Source: CBDUUP01 sp965370435 (lineage in GTDB: Bacteria; Chloroflexota; Anaerolineae; Anaerolineales; UBA11579). From it: DNA of 8,267 bases. The stretch spans positions 1 to 8,267 of the forward strand of contig CBDUUP010000193.1 of assembly GCA_965370435.1 (NCBI GenBank), in the 5' to 3' direction. This document shows positions 1 to 5,089 of this stretch, piece by piece; the first letter of the stretch is position 1, and each line of letters starts with the position of its first letter. The notes beneath the pieces were generated by a model that did not search any database, was not told the DNA's origin, and saw only the letters and a program-made list of their open reading frames with translations. The translations under genes were made by a program, and so were the position numbers.

Positions 1-459
1 GGGGGGCAGGCTTCCTAAGTTTTCCGAGATGGTCAAGAGCAAGCCGGTAACGATGCTCAGGGCGGTGAATCCAAGGGCTGCCCAACCGCTGATGAGAACC
101 CCGGCCAGGGTTACGACGGCGAAGTAAGAAAATATGAAGGGCGATCCTGTCAATCCGCCCATGAAGTAAGCGCCGGCGGTGGCGATGCCCCAATTGAGGA
201 GGATGTATAAAAATGCGCTCTGGGTGACGCGGCCGCGGTGCATGAGCAGGCGCGAAATGATGATGGCGGCGAAGAACGATCCCAGGACGATGGCGGCAAC
301 GAGCAGGTCTTCGAAGATGAGGGGCGCGGCGATGCCGGTGGTCCCTATGACGCCCAGGGTGAAGAGCAGGACGACGTTTAGCATCGAGGCGCGGCGGGTT
401 TTTTCCAGGTCGTCTTCGAATTTGGGTGGCGCCAGGAAGGCGAGAAGTCTATTCAGCAT
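1..459 (-). CDS. N-terminal part of a polytopic membrane sensor, possibly the operon's histidine kinase (3' end outside the window)
   Basis: The frame is open from ATG 459 to base 1, giving 153 residues beginning MLNRLLAFLAPPKFED. After a charged N-terminus, five hydrophobic helices appear at about 26-48, 51-71, 80-100, 105-123 and 125-145, followed by a loop ending SLPP; a sixth helix is expected beyond the edge. The first helix (R-x-x-x-L-N) and the helix 4-5 region resemble the membrane module of the 560-residue protein, where the matching loop ends IPTP. From memory, the PPKFEDDLEKTRR start followed by this module is typical of Chloroflexota PAS/GAF sensor histidine kinases. That makes a kinase the best guess for the missing C-terminus, but no kinase sequence is visible. 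A good Shine-Dalgarno sequence and an 11-base overlap with the upstream gene support co-translation. Alternatively it is a fourth GAF protein without output. Confidence 0.8.
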   Translation of the reverse strand, partial: MLNRLLAFLAPPKFEDDLEKTRRASMLNVVLLFTLGVIGTTGIAAPLIFEDLLVAAIVLGSFFAAIIISRLLMHRGRVTQSAFLYILLNWGIATAGAYFMGGLTGSPFIFSYFAVVTLAGVLISGWAALGFTALSIVTGLLLTISENLGSLPP

Positions 460-3361
460 GGGGTTCCTCTTGGCTGGCCGGTATTTCGGGCGGGTTGCCG
501 TTGGGGCCGGGCGGGGCTGGCTCTTGGGGGCTGCCGATCTGCACTTCGACTTCTGCCAGGTTGAGCACGGTTTGCATTTCTTTGACTGCGGTTTGGAGCA
601 CGCTGTCCATGTCCAGGCTGGAGCGCATCCGGTTGGTGATCTCGCCGATGAGCATCTGTCGGTAGGCGGTGCGCTGGCTTTCTTCGATCAGGCGGGTGTT
701 TTCCAACACCAGGGCCATGCGGTTGGCAATCTCTTCTACCAGGGTGATGGTTTCGTGAGGGATGTGGTCGCTGTCAAAGCGCAGGTTGAGGACGCCTACA
801 GTTTGGTCGCGGATCTTGACCGGAACGGCCAGGGCGGTTTGAGATTCGGGGCCTCCGTTCTCGGGGCTGACGATGACGCGGTTGCCGCGCCGCCAGGCGT
901 TCTGGGTTTCGGGGTGTTGGAGGTCGGTTTCTTCGACTTCCAGCCCGCGGAAGCGGTAGTTGAATTGTTGGCCCCCGCGCTGGACGAAGTTCTCCCAGGC
1001 CTCTTCGGTGTAGGTGCCGCTGGCGGATTGCAGTTCGGTGATGTGGGTCTGGACTTCTTCCAGGAGGCCGGCATTGTTGATGGCGACGGCGAGTTGGTCG
1101 GCCAGGATTTGGAGAATGGTGATGTCGTCTTCGGCGAATGCGGTGGGTTCATCGCTTTGCACGTCCAGCGCTCCGATCAGGCGGTTGCTGATCTTGAGGG
1201 GCAAGGCCATTTCGGAGCGAGTGGAGGGCAGGTAGGGGTTGTTAAAGTGGACGGCGTCTTCGCCTACGTCGGTGGTGATGCGGGGGATGCCGTGCTTGGT
1301 GACGAAGCCCACGATGCCGACTTCGCCGACTTTCAGTTTGTGCCCCGCTTCGAGCATCTGGCGTCCGGCGTCCCCGGTGGCGGCTTGAAGAACGGCGAAC
1401 TCGCCGCGCTCCTCGATCAGGAAGATTCCGGCGTGATAGTATCCAAACCGGTCAACAACCAATTCGACGGTTTCGATGAGCAGGGTGTTCACGTCCATTA
1501 CGGAGGTAGCGTCCCGGGCGATCTCGGCGGCGGCCTGGATCTGGGAGGCGCGGCGTTCCAGGGCCTGGGTGCGCTCGTTCACCTGTCCTTCAAGGTCTAC
1601 GATCATTTTGCTTAGTTGTTCGGTCATGCTGTTGAAGGTATTCGCCAGGGTGCCGATCTCATCCTCGGTTTCGGAGGTAGCTACTGCGGCCAGGTTTCCG
1701 CTGGCAACTTCGACGGCCACCTCAGTGAGGCGGGTGATGGGGGCAGCGAGCAGGTTGCTCATACCAAAGGCGGCCAGGATAACGGCCGCGGCAGTGGCGA
1801 GAAAGAGCAGCCCGGAGGCATTGGTTTGGGTTTGGATGGGGGCGAGGAATATGTCCAGGGGCTGGAAGTAGACGACGGTCCAGGGTTGGGAGCTCATTGG
1901 GATCGCCGCAGCCTGGTTGATCCGGTTTCCGGTGGCGACGTCCTCGGCCTCGAAGAATGGTTGGGAAGCGGCATTATTCAGGCCGGCTTCCACTTTGGGC
2001 AAATCAAGGATGAGGTTAATTTCATATTGTTCTCCGGTGTGCAGGATTATGATACGCCGCATGTTGATCGCTGATGGGAGTCGGTTGCTCTGGATCAAAC
2101 CGTATTCGGTTTGGGGATCAAGCAAAACGACACCGGAAAGGAAAGTTTCAGGATTGGTGCTGTGGGCCAGGTGCAGGTGATGTTCGTCGAAGAGGACGCC
2201 GAAGGAGTCCTGTCCGGCCAGACCGGCGTTGTTTTCGATGATCAATTGCAGGACTGTGGCATGATAGCGCGCCCGCAGGACGCCGATGGGGTTGTTGTCT
2301 CCGTCTTTTACGATCCGGCTGAAATAGATGGAAGGATTTTTGGTCTCTGGATCAATGAGGACCGGAGATACATAGGTCTGGTTGGGGTTTTCAATGGCTT
2401 GCTGGAAATGGCCGGTCCCCGATTCGTCATCCCCGATTCTGAAGGATTGGGTATCGTAGAGAGAAATGCCGTTCAAGTCTAACAAGGCGTAGGAAGCGAT
2501 GTTAAAGATGTCGGTCATTGCCAGGGAGTTCATCGTCTGGTTGAGATTGGAGAGATGGAGCGTGTCACCGCGTTCTTCCACCGGGAGCTGTAAAAAATTT
2601 ACGATGGCGGTGTAGTTCGCTTCTACGGCGAGGCTTGACGAGGTGCGGGTGATGAATTCGTCCAATTGGCTGGCAACCTCAGTGGCGGCTATGTAGAGCG
2701 TATCCTGGGCTTCGGCGGTAAGACGGTTTATTGAAATTTGGATGTTGATCGTGGTCACGATGCCCAGAGGGAGCAGGGTGATGACCAGAAACGTCAAAAT
2801 AAGTTTGGCGTTGAGGGAGTAGTTTCGGAATTGGGTGAGGATGATTACGCTAAAGGCGGCGGTTTGGAGGCCAAATAAATACGGAAATAAGCCACTCACC
2901 TCTGGGATGGATAGCTGGAAAGGTAAGGGGAACTGGGTGGCAATGACCACGAAGAAACCGACCAAGATGCCAATTGTAATAACTTGGATGATCTCTTTCT
3001 GGGGATGGGTGGATTGGGCGATGACGAATACTGTGGTCGTTATGGCAAGGCCCAGGAAAATCCCTGTATCGGCGATCAAGAAAGTCAAGATAAAGCTGGC
3101 TACTGCCAAGCCCATAACCATCAACCTGCCGCTCCAGGCGATTATTCCTCGCCGGACCATGAAGATGGCAGCGATCAAGAGGGCGATGTACAATAGGTTG
3201 ATACCCGCGACCACCATTATCTGCGGAGCGACGGGTCGAGGGGCGCGCAGGGAGATCAAGATGGCGACCAGCCCTTGAAAGAGGATGAGCAAGAGGGCTA
3301 ATCGAATAGTGAGGCGGGCTTTTTTATTTTCGCCGGTGTTGGGCGGGTTGGGGAGAGTCAT
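449..3361 (-). CDS. Transmembrane receptor: 7 helices, extracellular Cache-type region, HAMP, GAF, half GAF, no output domain
   Basis: Seven predicted helices (about 17-37, 47-69, 80-97, 99-117, 125-143, 158-177, 186-206) come first. An extracytoplasmic region follows at 211-508, then helix 8 (513-535), HAMP (536-590; P541 and DEIG at 567-570), a coiled coil, GAF (606-768), a shortened GAF (769-895), the shared tail (900-942) and a Pro-rich end. The extracellular part fits a double Cache (dCache) ligand-binding domain: YALLDLNG and YFSRIVKDGDNNPIGVL look like Cache strands, and WTVVYFQPLDIFLAPI resembles a Cache end. An odd number of helices before it, with a basic N-terminus inside, places it outside the cell. 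This resembles the input half of a chemoreceptor or sensor kinase, but the kinase or methyl-accepting part is absent. A His-rich stretch (HHLHLAH) is at 394-400. There are no cysteines. The last 11 bases overlap the next gene. Ligand unknown. Confidence 0.92.
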   Translation of the reverse strand: MTLPNPPNTGENKKARLTIRLALLLILFQGLVAILISLRAPRPVAPQIMVVAGINLLYIALLIAAIFMVRRGIIAWSGRLMVMGLAVASFILTFLIADTGIFLGLAITTTVFVIAQSTHPQKEIIQVITIGILVGFFVVIATQFPLPFQLSIPEVSGLFPYLFGLQTAAFSVIILTQFRNYSLNAKLILTFLVITLLPLGIVTTINIQISINRLTAEAQDTLYIAATEVASQLDEFITRTSSSLAVEANYTAIVNFLQLPVEERGDTLHLSNLNQTMNSLAMTDIFNIASYALLDLNGISLYDTQSFRIGDDESGTGHFQQAIENPNQTYVSPVLIDPETKNPSIYFSRIVKDGDNNPIGVLRARYHATVLQLIIENNAGLAGQDSFGVLFDEHHLHLAHSTNPETFLSGVVLLDPQTEYGLIQSNRLPSAINMRRIIILHTGEQYEINLILDLPKVEAGLNNAASQPFFEAEDVATGNRINQAAAIPMSSQPWTVVYFQPLDIFLAPIQTQTNASGLLFLATAAAVILAAFGMSNLLAAPITRLTEVAVEVASGNLAAVATSETEDEIGTLANTFNSMTEQLSKMIVDLEGQVNERTQALERRASQIQAAAEIARDATSVMDVNTLLIETVELVVDRFGYYHAGIFLIEERGEFAVLQAATGDAGRQMLEAGHKLKVGEVGIVGFVTKHGIPRITTDVGEDAVHFNNPYLPSTRSEMALPLKISNRLIGALDVQSDEPTAFAEDDITILQILADQLAVAINNAGLLEEVQTHITELQSASGTYTEEAWENFVQRGGQQFNYRFRGLEVEETDLQHPETQNAWRRGNRVIVSPENGGPESQTALAVPVKIRDQTVGVLNLRFDSDHIPHETITLVEEIANRMALVLENTRLIEESQRTAYRQMLIGEITNRMRSSLDMDSVLQTAVKEMQTVLNLAEVEVQIGSPQEPAPPGPNGNPPEIPASQEEPHAE
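464..471 (-). promoter_or_regulatory. Ribosome-binding site of the partial membrane protein gene
   Basis: The minus strand reads AAGAGGAA, whose GAGG core is six bases before the ATG at 459. It lies inside the last codons of the receptor gene and supports a start overlapping that gene by 11 bases. Confidence 0.65.
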
Positions 3362-3368
3362 ACAGTTT

Positions 3369-3374
3369 TCTCCA
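3369..3374 (-). promoter_or_regulatory. Ribosome-binding site of the 970-residue Cache-HAMP-GAF receptor gene
   Basis: The minus strand reads TGGAGA, seven bases before the ATG at 3361. It lies in the only notable intergenic gap of the operon (3362-3406, 45 bases), which shows no hairpin followed by a T run and no convincing promoter boxes. Confidence 0.7.
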
Positions 3375-3406
3375 ACTTACGATTCGGCCTGTGGAAGGGC
3401 GAGTTT

Positions 3407-5089
3407 TTAGGATTCATTGATTTCACGGCCAGCTAATTCGGGCGGGGAGAGATGGACGGAGGCTTCAGTTACGTTGGGGATCTGGCCCAATTCCCGGGCT
3501 ACGGTTTGGAGTACGGCGCTAATATCCAGGGATTGGGAGATGCGGGTGGTCAGTTCGTTCAGGGCTTGCTCGCGTTTCACTCTTCTCTGGCTTTCGTCCA
3601 GAAGGCGGGCATTCTCAAGGGCCAGGGCGGCTTGGGTGGTGACGGCTTCGATGAATTCCATTTCATCGCTGGACCAATCTTGGCGGTCGGACTCCAGGGA
3701 TAGGTTGCCGATGGTTTGTTCGCCTCGCAGGGTGAGGGGGATTTCGAGGCCTTCGATGGGGGTTTCGGAGCTGGCCATAGGGTCGCTTTCATAGGTATAA
3801 CTCAGAGCTGACCCAGGGGAGAGCAGTTCGGACCAGGATTCTTGGATGTATTGGCGGTGAAGGCTGCGGATCTCTTCCAGATTTTCCTGGGTTTGTATGA
3901 AGAGGTTGGCGTTTTCCAGGGCGGTGGCGAGTACGTCGGCGATGCTTTGGAGGATGGCGATGTCGTCATCGTCGAATGCGGCCGGTTTGGCAGACTGCAC
4001 CGAGAGAGCGCCCAGAATACGGTCGCCGGTGACGAGAGGCAAAGCGAGTTCGGAGCGGGTGAGGGGGGTGTTGGGGTTTCGGAAGCGGATGGCTTCGGCG
4101 CCTACGTCCAGGGCGATGCGGGGAGTGCGGTTGGCGACAGTCCATCCAACCATTGAAGAGCCGCCGATGACGAGGCGGTGATTTTCGGCTAACATCCTGC
4201 GCCCCTGGTCGCCGGTTCCGGCCTGAAGGACGGCGTATTGTCCAGCTTCGTCTAGCAAGAAGGCGGCTACGTAATAGAGGTTCATGCGCTCAAGGATGAG
4301 ATTGACCACCTGGGGCAGCAGGATTTGGGGGTCGGTCACGCCGCTGATGATGGCTGAAATTTCGGCTGCGGTGCGTATTTGGTTCAGGCGGCGTTCCAGG
4401 TCGCCGCTGCGCATTTGCAGGCGGCCGCGTTCATCTTCCAGGTCAGTGGTGAGTTCTTGGGCGTTGGTGAAGCTGGATTGGAGATTCCGGACGCTGGTTT
4501 CCAGCCCTTTGAGGAGCACGGAAATGGAGATGACCGACAATACGCCAACCATGAGCAAGACCACTCCGGTGGCAATCCAGCCGCTAATACTGCCTGAGTT
4601 GGCCTGGAGTTCGACGGAAGGCGTGGGGATGAGGCCGTTTTCGAGGGTCATTTGGTAGCCCAAGAAGGCATAGGTCGCCGCGCTCAACACGAGAGCGACG
4701 ATGCCTGCTCTTAGCCCCAGAAGCAAGCTGGTCATCAAGATAAATAGGAGTATCCAAATCCGGCCATCACCGCTCAACCCAAACTGCATGAGGGTGACGA
4801 CTCCCAAGGCGAAGGCGATGGTGAGGATGCTGATAGACCGCAGGCTGAAGGGCAAGCGCCGGAAAATTGTGGAGGCGATCACCCACAAGTAGGCGGCCGA
4901 ATAAAAGATCAATATCGCCCATCTTCCCTCCCGAATATCAACCAGGAAGTTGGGGATCAGGGCGAAGAGACCAAAAATGGAGGTTCCCACCAGGATTCCG
5001 TTGAGGATGCGCACCCGCCAGGTTTGGAGGTTCGATTCCTGGGGGATGGCTTCTTCAGCGATTTGGTTATCAGGAGTGGCGGCGGTCAT
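3407..5089 (-). CDS. Membrane-anchored GAF protein: six helices, coiled coil, GAF, half GAF, no output domain
   Basis: A 25-residue polar N-terminus precedes six predicted membrane helices at about 26-50, 57-76, 84-104, 110-127, 128-147 and 169-193. A charged helical linker, probably coiled coil, follows at 195-240. A complete GAF domain spans 236-398 (AAEISAI, VLQAGTGDQGRR, NHRLVIGG, SELALPL, ALSVQS). A shortened second GAF-like region at 401-502 keeps mainly the C-terminal strands and helix (LEIPLTLRGEQ, LALENARLLDES). The shared 45-residue tail is at 505-547. The membrane part resembles that of the partial gene at the left edge, including a first helix beginning R-x-x-x-L-N and a loop ending in an LPP or IPTP motif. 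No cysteine is present and no catalytic domain follows. With an even helix number, both ends should face the cytoplasm. It is probably a membrane sensor or adaptor subunit coupled to its neighbours; the signal sensed is unknown. Confidence 0.9.
   Translation of the reverse strand: MTAATPDNQIAEEAIPQESNLQTWRVRILNGILVGTSIFGLFALIPNFLVDIREGRWAILIFYSAAYLWVIASTIFRRLPFSLRSISILTIAFALGVVTLMQFGLSGDGRIWILLFILMTSLLLGLRAGIVALVLSAATYAFLGYQMTLENGLIPTPSVELQANSGSISGWIATGVVLLMVGVLSVISISVLLKGLETSVRNLQSSFTNAQELTTDLEDERGRLQMRSGDLERRLNQIRTAAEISAIISGVTDPQILLPQVVNLILERMNLYYVAAFLLDEAGQYAVLQAGTGDQGRRMLAENHRLVIGGSSMVGWTVANRTPRIALDVGAEAIRFRNPNTPLTRSELALPLVTGDRILGALSVQSAKPAAFDDDDIAILQSIADVLATALENANLFIQTQENLEEIRSLHRQYIQESWSELLSPGSALSYTYESDPMASSETPIEGLEIPLTLRGEQTIGNLSLESDRQDWSSDEMEFIEAVTTQAALALENARLLDESQRRVKREQALNELTTRISQSLDISAVLQTVARELGQIPNVTEASVHLSPPELAGREINES

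Noticed and set aside
179..1615. A 478-codon open frame on the plus strand
   Set aside because: It is antisense to the GAF part of the 970-residue receptor and to the partial membrane gene. It has low-complexity composition and no recognisable motif. Both overlapped genes have ribosome-binding sites and clear domains.
449..3361. The receptor considered as a chemoreceptor or a histidine kinase
   Set aside because: After HAMP come GAF modules rather than the long methyl-accepting coiled coil with its conserved hairpin tip. There is no H-box and no ATP-binding N or G boxes before the stop.
3362..3406. The 45-base gap considered as a terminator or internal promoter
   Set aside because: No stem-loop with a following T run and no convincing -35/-10 pair on the minus strand. 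Only the ribosome-binding site of the next gene is visible.
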